64,000 nucleotides of DNA from Sisyra terminalis (Eukaryota > Arthropoda > Insecta > Neuroptera > Sisyridae): assembly GCA_958496175.1 (NCBI GenBank), contig OY292276.1, forward strand, positions 33,128,449 to 33,192,448, read 5' to 3'. Under the pieces are notes generated by a model. The model worked only from the letters and a program-made list of their open reading frames with translations. It made no database searches and was not told the origin of the DNA. The position numbers and the translations under genes are program-made. Shown in pieces: positions 1 through 13,010 of this stretch. Each line of letters starts with the position of its first letter. Within the stretch, counting starts at the first letter, position 1.

Positions 1-1239
1 GTATTAACATTTTGTAAACTAATTCAATACTTGTGTAAATAGCTTTTTTATTTTCTAGTTCAAATATTTAATACTTTGTCTTTTTGATTATTGTTGTAAT
101 TCAATACAAGGATTTTCAACGCAATGTTGTAAATCTGTTGAAGTTTATATAGCCTGGTGAATATTTTATATTTCTTATTCTTGGGAACTGCTATTAGGAT
201 TGTAACACAATTTTCGTTTACCTTTTTCTTTCTTACTTCATAGGAAAAATGTATAGAGGATTTATTTGGAAGGTATGTGTAGCTATGCTTAGTAATAACT
301 GTATATTTGTAAAATAAATGTTCTTCTTAGACTATGATTAATAAGGTGCAAGCAGAGCGAAATATTCCTTTCCATTTATTTTAAATAAGAACGGCATTAA
401 GTTCTCTTCGTTCTATTTACGAAAAATAAATGAGTTTTACACCTATACTTTTATATTTTTCAGAATTTATGTTTTAAGTTATATAAAATATAATTTTTTA
501 ACATTATACAATCGTTAAAGTATGGACACTATTAAGTATAAATGCGCAAAGAGGGTAGCGTTATTAAAACTATTTACAAGTTAAATCTTATGAGGTAATT
601 TTTGATGTTAATGAACAATTAGTATCGATAATGGATTGTTTGACGATTGTTTTGAAGGACTTTTTATCATTTTGCGTAAATTGCAGAAAATATATTTACC
701 AAATGCACTACTTAAAATGTACAAAAAGAGGTTTAATTAAAAATTTCACGATTCAAAAGCAAAGCATATGGATCTGACATAAAAAGAAAATAAGTTTTTT
801 TTTTCTTAATTATTTCAAAAATATTGTTGGGAATGACAAAAAAAATCCTGTGAAAGTTTAAGCTCTTAATATTAATATTAAGAGGTGCCGCATCGCAAAT
901 TTCGATTTTCCATTTAAATAACGTGGGAACAATATTCTCTTGCCCTTTGGAATTTTATAGCTCACGTTGATGACAATATTTCGGAACGACCAAAGCATAT
1001 TTTTGTAGAAAATTGAACGATCTACAAAAAAAGGTCTCGTACATGTTTTTGATATATTTATTCCTTCAAAAGTTATTCGAGGTCAAAGTTGAACTAAAGA
1101 TAAATTTTAATATTTTTCAATTTTTTGACGCAACCATCAATTTTATGTAAATATTTTATAGGACATTTTTTGTAGACCTTTTTTTTCTATATCTTATCTA
1201 TAAAAGTTTTTGATATTTTTTACTCATATGTATGTGTCT
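1..1239. other. AT-rich spacer with diffuse repeat sequence
   Basis: No gene is visible. From about 780 onward the text resembles two other stretches of the window (about 4.2-5.3 kb and 14.8-15.5 kb). The shared words are of the type 'TTATTCGAGGTCAAAG' and oligo-A/T runs beside 'TTTTTGTAGA'. This suggests an old interspersed repeat, but I cannot define its ends or class. Confidence 0.3.
863..884. repeat. 22-nt perfect palindrome
   Basis: Reading CTCTTAATATT and then its exact reverse complement with no spacer, this is a perfect 11-bp inverted repeat. It lies in AT-rich spacer beside the diffuse repeat. It may be a relic of a foldback element or chance; no function is claimed. Confidence 0.6.
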
Positions 1240-1425
1240 GAGATAATATAAAAGAAGGTATTCCAATCCTGCAATGCATGATGGGATGTCTAGAGTACTA
1301 ACTTTGGCAGTTAGCATAAAAGTACATAGTTTCGGTTAGCTAGTATTCTAGACACACTTGTGGTGGCGCTATGCTTGACATATTTGCATTGTAAAAATGA
1401 AAAACCTTCTTTTATATTATTTTAC
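1240..1425. mobile_element. Foldback MITE, family A copy 1
   Basis: Both ends carry ATAATATAAAAGAAGG in inverted orientation (1243-1258 and the complement near 1405-1420), 16/16 identical. A second inverted pair built on TCTAGA and GTTAGC lies inside. A longer, better preserved relative lies at 52748-52978; the two share the core from TCTAGAGTACTAAC through the ATTCTAGACACAC block. This copy lacks part of the left arm present in the other. It has no coding capacity and so is non-autonomous. The superfamily is unknown; the flanks are too AT-rich to read a duplication. Confidence 0.75.
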
Positions 1426-4159
1426 TAGTGTAGAACCCGTTAGGCTCCATTTTAACGGAGAGTATTACGAAAAGAGATCGACTGCTTTAACTACAATGAG
1501 ATGCAATTTTGGTGGAGAAGAGCGGGTGAGCGAGATCTGTTGAACTTAGTAGTTCAAATATGACGCAAGTCGTAATATGGATGGAATAGATGCGGATGGA
1601 GTGAGAGAAATTATTTCTTTGCACCAACGAAAACGTCTCACCGGATCAATCTTAACATATATAAAATATGCATCACTTGACAATTGCGCCAACTAGTGGC
1701 CAAATTACAAACTAGCGATACGATGAAAGTTGATAGTTAACCAAATATAATATAAATTATAAATATATACTCCTAATTAAATTATAAATTATAAATTATT
1801 TATATTTTATAATTTATATAACTAAAAAAGAATATATAAATTTGATTAATCTTTATTTTGATCCTAGTTCTCTGAGAATTTGTATTAAACTGTTTTCACT
1901 AAGGATCTGAAGTTTTACCATAAAATATAAACTATTTAAAAAAAATATATCAAACTTGTTCGGACGCCTTTTAAAGAAGAAAAGAAAATTCAAGGAAAAA
2001 ACCCCAATGACAGCTAAAATTGCTAAAGCAAGAGAGCATATTGAACGCTCTAAACCACGATTGAAAATTTTCAATGTTTTGGGCTAAAAAATGCAAAGTG
2101 GTTTAGTATCTCATATTGACAAAATAATAACTGAAATAGTGAATATAAGTTCACCAATTTAAAGCGATGAAAAGTTTCACCAATCATTAATTTTATCATT
2201 TAGCCTGTAGTATTAGTAATTGTGTCTATATCTCTAATATACATAACAACACAATAAAACTAATATGTTTTCAAATAAGTTATATTATTTTATTAAAAAT
2301 GAATATTTTTTTCAATTTTGTCGAATAGTTTAAATGTTCCTCCTCGGTATCATAGTCAAATGTAAATTATTAAAATACTTTAACTAAAATACTAAATATT
2401 TTTTTCAAATGATGCAAATAACAAAAAATCTATACTAAATTTAACAAAGCCAGTCCCAGTTGTGTAGGTATAGGCTTAATAAGCATGCCTTGTTTAAAAA
2501 GAAAATTATAGTCTTGATCTTTAACAATATAATCAATGATTTAAATCGCGACATCAATAGTCTCCGTTTTACCTAAGTAGGGATATTTTATTTTGATTAA
2601 TTTCCCTGGTTTATCATTTTCAAATAATATCCCCTCGGGAAATATCGAAGCCATGGATTTATACTTGAAACGATAAGTCTATATTGGAACAATTCAATTT
2701 CTTATTTCTTTTCATAAGTTTTACAAGCAAATGGTTCATACATTATGTCCTGATTAGAAAATTTGTTTTATTTAGTCTTAAAATAATTATTTCCTCTCCT
2801 TCCACAAAGTGTTTCCACTTTGGAAAAGATTCAAAAAATTCAAGAAGTGATAGAAACATTCATATAATGATAAGATTTAGATAATGAAATAAACACAGCG
2901 GAAGTAATTATATTTTTGCCCAGCAGATCGTGTAGGGTCAAGTGATATTAATCAATAGAAAACAATCGTAATGACAATTTCAAAGTTTAAAAAATTCCAA
3001 AAAAATTCTATTACATTGATCCAATGAAATTGGATTTTCCCTCCACTAATTCAATCTATTTTTTATCCTATTTTCAACGTTTTGGTCATTAATGACAATT
3101 AAAATTCACAGAATCGCCTCATTCATACCTCAATTAATTTTATATTAATATTAGATTGAATAAAATATTCAATTTAAAATTGTTACATTAATTAGGAACA
3201 GTTTGTTACATTAATATTTATGCGAGAAGGGTTATATTGATTTGTGCTTTTATTCGTTTATAATGAACTTATTTAAAAAGGATTTAAGTAAATAGTCTAA
3301 TTAGATAGTTTAAATATTAGTATACTAATTAAATTAATCACTATGGGTTAAATTCAATGGAATAGTTATTAATACAAATCTAATATTTATAATAATGTTA
3401 ATTCTTCATTTAAAAGAAACAAAAAATAAAAGTGTACAATACACAGTTATTAATTAGCAACAATAATGAACTTCTTATCGTTATGCGACAAAATAATAAT
3501 TAACGAAAAGTGTGATTCACATAAAATCTTTATTTTAAAATTAGAAAATGATCAATACTGATATCAACATTGATTACTAATTTCCTATTGGATTTAATGA
3601 AAAAAGTTATGCATTCCATTTCTATTTGGATTTAAATTTTGCAATTAAAGTTAAATTTGATATATGTATATATTCATTATGGAAAGCTATGGAATGGAAT
3701 TTAAAAGTATCAAGTGATATGTACAAGAAATATTAGATTTGAGAAACATACAAATGATATGTTACCAAGTAAAGAACATATTATGAAATTGTATTATTTT
3801 TAATAGCGATATTAAATATTGAAAGATTAAATTTCACTCATTATTTTTGCCAAAAAAAAAAACAACACAAATTTATAAAACAAATTCTCCTCATGTAACA
3901 AAATCAAAATTAAATTTAATAGTAAGAAGAATAGTTGTTTTATCTGAGCGTTTATATATGAAAAATAAAATAGATAAAATAAATTTGTATAGCATGTTAC
4001 ATGTAAAAAATACATTGATGTAATTGTATAAATATAAGATCATAAAGAAAAAGATATGCTTTAGACAATTTTGTTGATTTTTTTTTGCAAAGATTAGAAG
4101 GGACCTAATTTTTCCTAAAACCGATTTGCTATACAGAAACATAACTGAATTTATTTTAG

Positions 4160-4164
<5 letters not shown>
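1426..4164. other. AT-rich spacer, nothing recognised
   Basis: I see no gene, RNA or clear repeat. Short open frames of 60-80 codons (for example near 1853-2074 and 3891-4142) have low-complexity, phenylalanine/isoleucine/lysine-rich translations expected from AT-rich non-coding DNA. Confidence 0.5.

Positions 4165-4208
<44 letters not shown>
4165..4208. repeat. (TA)22 microsatellite
   Basis: An uninterrupted run of TA dinucleotides, likely length-polymorphic. It directly follows a T-rich stretch. Confidence 0.95.
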
Positions 4209-4211
<3 letters not shown>

Positions 4212-5348
4212 TTATAAAAAAATTAGAAAATTACATCGTTCTAAGAAAAGTAAAAATTTATTAACATAAACCTGATTTTTTGTGATCACCAAAAAAAGGC
4301 ATTGTGACAAATTTGTTTTACGTGGCAGCACGTAGAACGGCCAGAAATGACGCATTACATCCTAGTCAATATTTATTTCAAATTAAATTTTAAAATTTGT
4401 GTTATTATAGATATCGTTTTTTGTAGCCAAAAACTTATAAATTAAAAAGATTTTTGCGTCTTAGGTATTTGAATTTTTATGCGTAAAATCTGAGATAATG
4501 TGCTACTTGAAAATCAATCGTTTATCTAATAATTATTTTTTGATAACATTAAATATAATGTTACGTTTTTACTGTAACTTTCGAAGAAATGATCATCTAA
4601 AGATCATTTTGAATCCAATATACTCCGGTTAATTTAAAATCGTGGTACCCTTGCGTAAATTCTTAACAAGTTGGAAATTTGCATGAGCATTAAGGACACC
4701 ATTTTAATATAATTATGAAAATTCACCATCGATACCATGAGTGCAAAAACATTTATTCGAGGTCAAAGCTAACAAAAATAGTTTTTTTGGATTTTTTAGT
4801 GGAAACGGTTAGTTTTAAGAAAAAAATATGTTGGTAAAATTATTTAGATCATGCAATTTTATACAAAAATTGTTCTTATACTTTTTTCATAACTTTAACC
4901 ATTAGCAGTAATACAAACATTAACCGGAAAGTGTTCTTACCAATTTGTTTTAACCATGTAAGCATAATAGTGAGAAAACGGTATTGTGAAGTTTTATCGG
5001 ATTTCAATTCATTCATTATGTGAAATGTTGCTTTTTTTAAAAAAAATCGAATAACAAGCGAATAGATGAGTAACATACCTTAAAATCAGTATTGTAGCAT
5101 GCGTTGGTCTTTTAGTAACGGAAATGACACAATAAATAATACCATAGTTAAGTACAAAATAAATATTTCACATATCACATCTTTACCGAAGAAGAAGCCA
5201 TAATCAAAAATCTTCATTTTGAGAAAATGGCGAATTAAAATATATCGTTTTTCAAACTGATTAGAGATTTTTAATGGATATTAATTCTTTTAACGATTTT
5301 TTTTTAAATAGAACATGTTTCTACTAAAACATCCACAGAGATTTAATA
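4209..5348. other. AT-rich spacer with diffuse repeat sequence
   Basis: No gene is seen. Near 4755-4775 the text 'TTATTCGAGGTCAAAG' repeats a phrase found near 1075-1090, so part of this stretch probably belongs to the same old interspersed repeat. Boundaries cannot be set by eye. Confidence 0.3.
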
Positions 5349-5876
5349 CAGGGGTGGGCAACTTTTTGTGTATTGGGGCCCAAAATATGCTATACTTTTC
5401 GTATGTGGTCAAAGTAGAAAATTGACAAACTCTTGCTACTTACAAGTTTTTTTGAAAATATTAAAAACAAAGTTCATTAAGAACTACCTCCAATTCTCGT
5501 ATCATTTACAATGAATTATAATAAAATGAAAATTAGGGAAAGTATTAAATATAAAATAATAATAAGTACAAATAAAAACCAATTTTAATTAATGCAACTT
5601 CAAGCGCTTAAAGTATTAAACGTACAAAGGAAAGTGCTCGGTTCTTTTACTTTATACGCCTTTATTTGACATAATTAGTTACTGCATTGGAATTGTCTTT
5701 GTTATAATTTTAATACTAAATTATGAATAAAGATACAGATATGTGTTTAGTTATAACAAGACAAATTATATTAGTTATAATACGTTGGATAAAATTAAAA
5801 AAAAATATTGATAATTCTTTCTAAAGGTCTCCTGTGCCGAATTGGACGACCAGGGGTCGGAGGTTGCCCACCGTTG
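5349..5876. mobile_element. hAT-type non-autonomous element (~528 bp)
   Basis: The left end starts CAGGGGTGGGCAACTTT and the right end finishes AGGTTGCCCACCGTTG, its approximate reverse complement, which is the CA..TG, CAGGGGTGGC-like terminus usual for hAT MITEs. Flanking 8-mers (ATTTAATA and GACTAATA) match at 5 of 8 positions, compatible with a decayed 8-bp target-site duplication. No transposase frame is present. The interior is AT-rich and unremarkable. Confidence 0.7.
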
Positions 5877-6706
5877 GACTAATACACTTATGTCTTAGAT
5901 ACCGTATACTTTTTAATACAATCCAAAAGTTAATAAAAATGGATATATTTTTTAATAACGAAATATTTAGTATTTTACATTAGGACCTTTTTCTTGTTAA
6001 AATATGAATGTTTCTAGACTGGAAAATGTCGTCACCTGAAAAATTCATTTCCTTGAGAGGGGTCACTTTTCCAGTAAAAGTACGATATGTAGGAAAGTAT
6101 ATATATATATTAAAAAAATATTCAATTTAAGACAAAAAAAGAAAATAATGTAGAAAATAAGTTATATAATAATTTAAATAGTGGAAATAGTTGTCTAAAC
6201 CTCAATTTGTGGATAAAGATACTATTTTTGGGTCAGCTAGACTACAAATAATGAAGAAAAATAATTAAAAAACGTTGGTAAATGGAAATATTTATGTTCT
6301 TACATATAAGGGGCCAGGCATTAATTATGCCACATAAATTTTATGATTTTTAACCCCCTTCCCCCAAACCGTTCTTGTCAAAGGTGGTCACATTTGGTGT
6401 GACAGTATATGTTTTTTAATTTTAAAATTAAAAATAATTAAAACTCTTTTGAGCTTAAAGATTATAGAAATAACTTTATGTCAATATTTCTAGTGTCTGA
6501 GAACTATTATGAAAAAAGCTGGTTTTGTGTAAATATTTATTTTATTTCAAGCTCATGAAAGTATCAAAGCATTCGTTCAGCAAAAGTTATTAAGTATTCG
6601 TCACTTCGGAACTTGTCACACATCATGTGGTCAAACACGCTCTTAGTTGATTTTTTTGTTTTTTATTTCAATTAAAATCTTTTAGATATTCAAGTGTTAC
6701 TAATAA
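5877..6706. other. Spacer with half of a Harbinger-like element
   Basis: Mostly AT-rich spacer. At about 6310-6410 the sequence GGGGCCAGGCATTAATTATG followed by a CCCCCTTCCCCC stretch resembles the left part of the element at 6707-7160, so this is probably a broken copy whose right end is lost or unrecognisable. Nothing else is supported. Confidence 0.4.
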
Positions 6707-7160
6707 GGGGTCATCCATAAACTACGTCACACCAATTTTACAGTTTTTTCAATCCTTCCTCCGTCTTTTTTCCAAGTGATTACTTTTTACACTCCCCCCC
6801 CATTGGTGTGTCATCATATATTTTTCAATTTTATTATGAGATATAATTAAAATAAAACAGCTGTTGCATTTTTTTGATTTCCATTAGATAATTAAATGTT
6901 GAATAAACTCAATGTAAAGTCAAATATTTTAAAAAATGGACAAAACAAAAGACGAATTAAGAATTAAGAAACAATAAACGATAGATTATATAAGTAAAAG
7001 ATTTAAAACCTTATCATCTTGGGTCCATGGATTTGAATATTTTAAATTTGAACATGTGAAGACACAAAGGTTTTGACCTCCCCTGGCTCTTGTCATACGA
7101 TGTCACACTTGATTGAATTCTTTTCTCACTGAGCCTGTGACATAATTTATGGATGGCCCC
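6707..7160. mobile_element. Harbinger-like MITE (~454 bp)
   Basis: The terminal inverted repeats are 24 bp, GGGG(T/C)CATCCATAAA... inwards, matching at 21 of 24 positions between 6707-6730 and the complement of 7137-7160. The trinucleotide TAA flanks both sides, as expected of the three-base TWA duplications of PIF/Harbinger elements. GGGG termini also fit, but the superfamily call is an inference. A short frame in the right part (about 7014-7229, minus) is fortuitous. A partial relative lies about 300 bp upstream. Confidence 0.7.
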
Positions 7161-9154
7161 TAATTTCGAACCCTTACTTAACTTTATTCGTATCTCCAGG
7201 TGAAGCACGCTGACTATGAAACTGATCAACTTATAAATTTAATTAAAATTTAAAAATCGTAAATATAAAGATATGTGAGCAGTTTTATAAGGTGTCATAT
7301 GCATATTGGCATGCTAAACTACATATACAAGAACTAAATGAGTTCTAAGCTAATTAGGTTAGTTTGCAAGATTTAAACTTTCTATAGGTAGGAACACCAT
7401 TTGTACGGTGTTAACAAAATAAAATAAAATAGCATACACAATAGAAAACTGTGTCTCATTGGAGAACTGCACCATTATCATATTTTGACATTAGTTTCTT
7501 CGTTTTCTTATTATTCTGGTTATTATAGCGTAAAGTGAACATCTAAAATTCTGAATTAAAATACAAGTTCTAAAGTGTGATATTTATTGAGGGTGGTGCA
7601 CGTTGAAATTATGTATATGTATTGAGTATAGTATAATATAAAGTACAGATGTATATGTATATTTTGTATATACATACCATATAGTCGCTATTTAACAGGC
7701 GCTAAGGTTTTGCTATCAGTAGTTTACAGACATATTTATGATGTGATTATCTTTTTATTTGTTACGGTTTTTGCTTGACACCACATCTCAAACATTTCAG
7801 TGTAACAATAAAAGTATAAAATTATGTTTAATCATAAAATATATGATTTGTAACAGGCTATATAAGTGGAGATAGATGTAAAATGGTGGAAAACAAAGAA
7901 CTTACTGTTTAATGAAGTTATGTATTTATGTGCATGAAGACTACTTATAGGTACACAAGCACAATATTACATGGTAACCCATATGTTTGGTCACGACAAG
8001 AAAGTGAAATCTCGTAATACTAAATTTTTAATATCATACAAAAATAAAATTCATCGTTGACCAGTCACGCCGTCGTCATAACATAACAATAGTGTTTACA
8101 TTTTTGCCATTTGTTGTTGTTTAACCCACGGCAAATCGTCAGAAAGAAAATCTATTTGAGTAAATAAATGTATTTTCCACGGAAGGAAAGTTTATATTCG
8201 TAAACTTTTTGTATTACCGAAAAGATCTAAGATTAATGTGAATGGGAAGGACCCTATCATGCACAAATCTTTTAAAGCAATGCTTTGGGGCAATTCAACT
8301 CTGAAATGAAAAAAAGAGAGAACCACAAAATTTATCATTTTTATTAAATCGTGGTCGTCATTATGGTTTCAATGCAAGCACAATATCAAATATGTGAAAA
8401 TCCCCCTGATTTGGACGCTAATATATTCGTCAACACGTTCAAAAATATATTCAACGACCTCGTCATTTATGGACAATGAAAAGCAAAATATATTTATCAT
8501 CTCTAAGTTTTATGAATATTTCTATGCAAATTTTTATAAAAATATTATTTTCAACATTTCATGTTGTAATTTTGTCATTACTTTTCTTCTAATTACATAT
8601 TGTACAAGTTGGAAAAAGTTTTATTCGATTTACAATAAAAGTATACATATAATGTAATTTATTATTTTAAATAACAACAAGGAGTTGTAAGAATGTACAT
8701 ATTTTTTCCGTTTATAATGAACAACATATTTTATGCTAAAAGTAAATTACATGAAACCAGGCAAGATTGGCAGCCACACATTTGCATGACATATTTCTAG
8801 TTACGCCACTAGACTTGCATAATAGCTAAATCAAGTTGTATAGGTCGTTATAAATCGATACCTCAAATAAATATTGTAAATGTGTTTTCCAACAAAAAGA
8901 AGGGCAATTTTATCATGACAATAATAAGAATTTTAAAAACAATATTGGCGCACATTTATTTTTCACAATTTCAAGAAAATTTAAAACAGAAAAGTATAAA
9001 TTCATAGTTACAGAAACCGGGCTTATTTCTAGTCAATATCTATATGTCTAAGCGCTCAATTTCCATCACATCTATGATGGAGGGGGAGGCTGTGGTGTTA
9101 CATATAAAAATTAAAGATATTAGTATTTTTTTTATTTTTATTTTATTGAGAACT
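7161..9154. other. AT-rich spacer, nothing recognised
   Basis: No gene or repeat is recognised. The 87-codon frame at 8394-8657 gives a Phe/Ile/Tyr/Asn-rich translation with no familiar motif and is judged spurious. Confidence 0.45.
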
Positions 9155-9349
9155 CAGTGATCTCTTTTAAATGAGCCGCACCCTTTTGATTCTAAAAATA
9201 GGTCTCCTCACCCCCATGAAAAATGTGTTTGGTTTCTCAATTTTTAAAAAAAATATATTTTTTGCGAAATAAACTATCAAAAATGTCTTAATTTATATTC
9301 TCCTGCACCCCCAAAAATACCTTTCCGAACCCACGGTTAAGAAACATTG
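9155..9349. mobile_element. hAT-type MITE, family with 32394-32586
   Basis: Begins CAGTGATCTCTTTTAAATGA and ends GGTTAAGAAACATTG, giving the CA..TG ends of hAT-type elements. The interior shares long phrases with 32394-32586: GAGCCGCACCC / CAGTCGCACCC, AATAGGTCTCC, TGAAAAATGTGTTTGGTTT. No clear duplication flanks this copy, so its left end may be eroded. Non-coding. Confidence 0.6.
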
Positions 9350-9486
9350 CTTTAGGGTAATTCCTAGGAAAAGTTATAAGGAATAAGGAAGAGTTATAAG
9401 AAGTTATACTTCTTTATAAAAACTATTTTTCGAGGAATAAGTTTAAATTTAAAGTTCTTGTTTTATAGCTAGTGCTCTTGAATACT

Positions 9487-9632
9487 GTAGCTACCCGTGA
9501 AGCATTAACAGTCATATACGACTGACAAATGACAAAAATTGCCAATTGAAATCGAAATAGCTGTTGAAATAAATGATAACCATTAGTTAGTTTAAATTTG
9601 AGACAATTGTAATTATAATTGGTTTTCATTCA
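9487..9632 (+). repeat. Interspersed repeat B, copy 1
   Basis: One of five copies recognised by the shared order GTAGCTACCCGTGAA..., ACTGACAAATGACAAAAATT, CAATTGAA, GTTGAAA-AAATGA, AGTTAGTTTAAATTTGAGAC. About 150 bp; no coding capacity and no A/B boxes seen. Element class is unknown. Confidence 0.7.
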
Positions 9633-11995
9633 CACGTATGTGCTAAAATTCTTTATTTTCGGTTTTTGTCGAAATGTCTACCAACATTTACTTACTACTA
9701 TATTGATTTATTATTTTAAGGCAAAAATAAATTAAAAAAAAATGGTTAAAATAGTTTATTCATCGCTAGGAAACAGAAAAATAATTTACAAAATATAAAA
9801 ACATAAAACTTACTTTTAGTTTTTAAAAATACATACATTCTTTCGCGTAGTTGACTTAATTCATATTTTAGATTTAACAGAAGCTACCCGTTTGGACATA
9901 TGCACTGTTGTATTTTGTTTAGTTCAATTTAGATTTGTGCTAGCGCAGGTGGCACGAGCAATTGTTTTTAGGGTTGATATATATTTCAGCAACGTTAAGA
10001 TATGACAAAATTGCATGTTGCAATGTTTTTTTTTAATCTCGTTACTTTTCTTGTCATATTATAAATTATCAAAGTATAGTTTTTATAGTTGAGAAATAAA
10101 TTATTGAGATTTTATATATTTAATTAAAAAACCAAAACGAAAGTCAAAGGTTAACAATGGCAGTTCCCGAAAATATACGAGTACAATTATATTTCTTTGG
10201 TCAATAAATATTTTATAGCGATAAAATAAATTAATGATAAAAGTTGTGTGTGTTACATTGCAATAAAAAAAAATACAAATATCGATATTATAATTCGAAA
10301 TATGCAAAATTCATTAATTTTGGCCAACTTTTATGTCATAAATTGGCATCAATATAAATATATATAGCTATTGTTCAATCAATCTATCGACACATCAGTG
10401 TCATTATTGTTGTTGTCCAATGCACATTCAAAAACATTGTCTACAATCTACATTCTACACCAACCAAAAGAAGTGTTAAATAAAAACGTGTTGGGGTGGT
10501 GACAACAATTTTTAATTAAATTTTACAATATAGAGCTTTGCCGTATAGTTGATGTATGTATATAATACCTATTTATAAAAGTACCATACGTATACGTTAG
10601 ATATAAGGCAAACAATGGGAAATGTTAAAAACATTCCCTTTTTTAGTTTTTACAATATAATTGAACTTTTTGTATCTATACATTAAATTACTTTTTTTTT
10701 ATGAAAAAAAAGAAACGAATCGTTAATTAAAAATGATAAAAATTAAATCCTGACGTTATGCTCGAATGTACTTAAGTACAAAAATAGTTAGCCAGAACTA
10801 ACATGACATATAGAACTGTCGACAACGACAGTAATATAACAGATGCTACTTAAATCATGGCGGAAAAAAATATTAATACCGCTTTTGACGGTGAGTTTTA
10901 TGTAATTGAAAAAAAAAATAGAGATTTAGAGTAGTTTTTTTATTGTGCGAAAGAAACAAGTAACAACTAACAATAAGCTACCATGTATTAAGAGACTTAT
11001 GAAGTAGGGGATTTTGATAGCTTATCTTTCAACACGACGCTACCTTACACGTGCTTTCGAATGCTATTCAACGTTGATTGTTGTTGCACATGTGGAGAAT
11101 TGTCTCTCATATTTGAAATCAAGCTATAATGAAAAGATTACAAGAAAAAGCGAAATCAATAAACTTAACATACAAATCAAAAACATCCACTACATTGCCG
11201 TTTTTTTAAAGCTTGCTTTTTAATATCTTCACTGGTTTTTATGTAATTTTTGTATTGATTTCAAAGAAAATGTTGAAATATAGTTTCTCTTAGCTAATTT
11301 CCACAATTTTTTCTAACATTTGACGATGATATTTTCGATTTGTAGGAGATAAAGCTACTAAAACAAAGTTACTCCTTACAAACATTAGCACCCTCAACCA
11401 AAGCTTTTTTAGCATAAGTTTCGTTTCGGAAAACAATATAAAATATTCAGAATATTATGTCAAAATTTGTATAGCATTAAATCTGTCACCAGAATATATT
11501 ATTTTCCATTTCTTCAATCACATGAGATATGTTTTTGGTATTTTCCAATTTTTGAAACTTTAGTTCGACTAAATAAATAAAAATAAGAAAGCACACATCA
11601 GAGATAAGTATGAAATATAACGACATGAACTTAGAAACATATGTATCTTTGAAACTACTTGTTCACTTTAGATGAATTATAAAATTATTACCAATTAGAT
11701 AATTATAATGCATTTTTTTAAATGAACTTCCAAACTAATTGACGAAAAATTAAGTTTATTTTTGGCCCTTCTATTTGAAAAATGGAAAATGTTTTTTTTT
11801 GTGTTAGTTTTTATTTCGAACACTATATGTGTAGAATACCTACAAATTTTCAAACTTAGTACCTTAACTTAAACATTTTAATTCCCAAAAAGTATATATT
11901 TTATTTTAAAAATTATCTCAGTAAAGTTTATACATTATTATCTTTCCCCAAACAAACTTCCTATTTCACATTTCTGAAGGATAGAATTTAATAAA
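9633..11995. other. AT-rich spacer
   Basis: No gene is seen. The only recognised segment is repeat C at 9903-9955. The open frames at 10101-10307 and 11014-11223 are short and have no familiar motif. Confidence 0.4.
9903..9955 (+). repeat. Repeat C, copy 1
   Basis: A block of about 50 bp containing TGTTGTATTTTGTTTAGTT and GTGCTAGCGCAGGTGG matches 50932-50980 at roughly 80% by eye. In the second location it abuts a TIR element (50767-50930), so it may be part of the same or a composite element. Confidence 0.5.
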
Positions 11996-12105
11996 GCCTA
12001 CTAGTGGATGAGTAGCCTAAGTGGCCACTTTGAAACTAGTAGATGTTGGGTTCGAATCTCTTCGAATTGTTTCATATTGTTCAGCTTACCGATTTAATAA
12101 TTTCT
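11996..12105 (+). mobile_element. tRNA-derived SINE, copy 1 (head only clear)
   Basis: Starts GCCTACTAGTGGATG and carries the internal promoter B box GGTTCGAATCT at 12049-12059. The A-box region (AGTAGCCTAAGTGG) is diverged. The usual 3' body with TTAACCCTAGAGTCAC is not recognisable, so the copy is old or truncated. Confidence 0.65.
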
Positions 12106-12411
12106 TATGTTTTTCTATTAGTAACATAGTACTTTTATGTTGAAATAATAAAAAATGGTTTATGGGGAAGGGAGAAATAGCATTTGATAGTCTTGCAACC
12201 TCAGCGAATTAATAATGTACAAAACTGAATTACGTACATGAAGGAAACATTTCTTAATTAAAGACATTTTTTAAATAGAGAAGATGCTATTTTTTTAGTA
12301 TTAATGAATTGAAATAGTTCAAAATATAAAAAAGTAAGGATTTTTCCAGAGATGTTTACGTCTTATAAGTTAATTTTAATTTAAGTTTAAATATAATTAC
12401 TTTTAAAATTT

Positions 12412-12473
12412 TTCAATTTGTTATGGTTCCGAGGATTTGAGGATCTTTATCTTCGAAACCATAACAAATTGAA
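12412..12473. repeat. Inverted repeat, 25-bp arms, 12-nt loop
   Basis: Arms 12412-12436 and 12449-12473, built on TTCAATTTGTTATGGTT, match at 23 of 25 positions. A transcript would form a short stable hairpin. It could be a minimal foldback element; no flanking duplication is clear. Confidence 0.75.
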
Positions 12474-12854
12474 GATAAACTACAGGATCGGAATTAATAA
12501 TAAATATATAATAATTACTATTATGAAAGATAAAATATATAATTTCTAACCTTCCTGAGCTAATACTTTACGCAAAATTCTTTTAATAAAACTGTCAGCA
12601 ATATAAAAATTGGTTAATTATTTTGGTTTTGCTAGATAATTGTAAAGCTCATTTACTTCTTTATGCTTTTGCGAAATAAGCTGAGAATGACCTAACGAAC
12701 CTAGTGTAAAGTTAGAAATCAGCGTTAGAATCACAATAAAACAAATATTTGTGAAAATTTGAGAATTGGTCAGGCGTTATAACATTAAACTATAAGAAAT
12801 ATTTACAATTTGTAACATTGAAATTATAAAAAAAAAATATAGCCTGGAACAAGC

Positions 12855-13010
12855 GTACTGGGGGTCGAGAAATCAAGGTGGCCGTTTCAAAACTAGTAGG
12901 TGCTGAGTACGATCCTCATATCGAGAAAATATTCAATTTTTCTTGACTTACGGGTTTTTATTAACCCTAGAGTCACTAAAAATCCTTGGCAGTTATAAAA
13001 ACGTTTAAAA
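12855..13010 (+). mobile_element. tRNA-derived SINE, copy 2
   Basis: Head TACTGGGGGTCGAGAAATCA then AAGGTGGCCG...AAAACTAGTAGGTG; B box decayed to GAGTACGATCCTC. The body has the family signature TTAACCCTAGAGTCACTAAA followed by TTGGCAGTTATAAAAACG. The terminal ACAGTAAATAACAA tail is missing. Confidence 0.75.

Noticed and set aside
7014..7229. 71-codon minus frame
   Set aside because: Overlaps the right arm of the Harbinger-like MITE; no protein motif.
8394..8657. 87-codon plus frame
   Set aside because: No recognisable motif and composition typical of AT-rich non-coding DNA.
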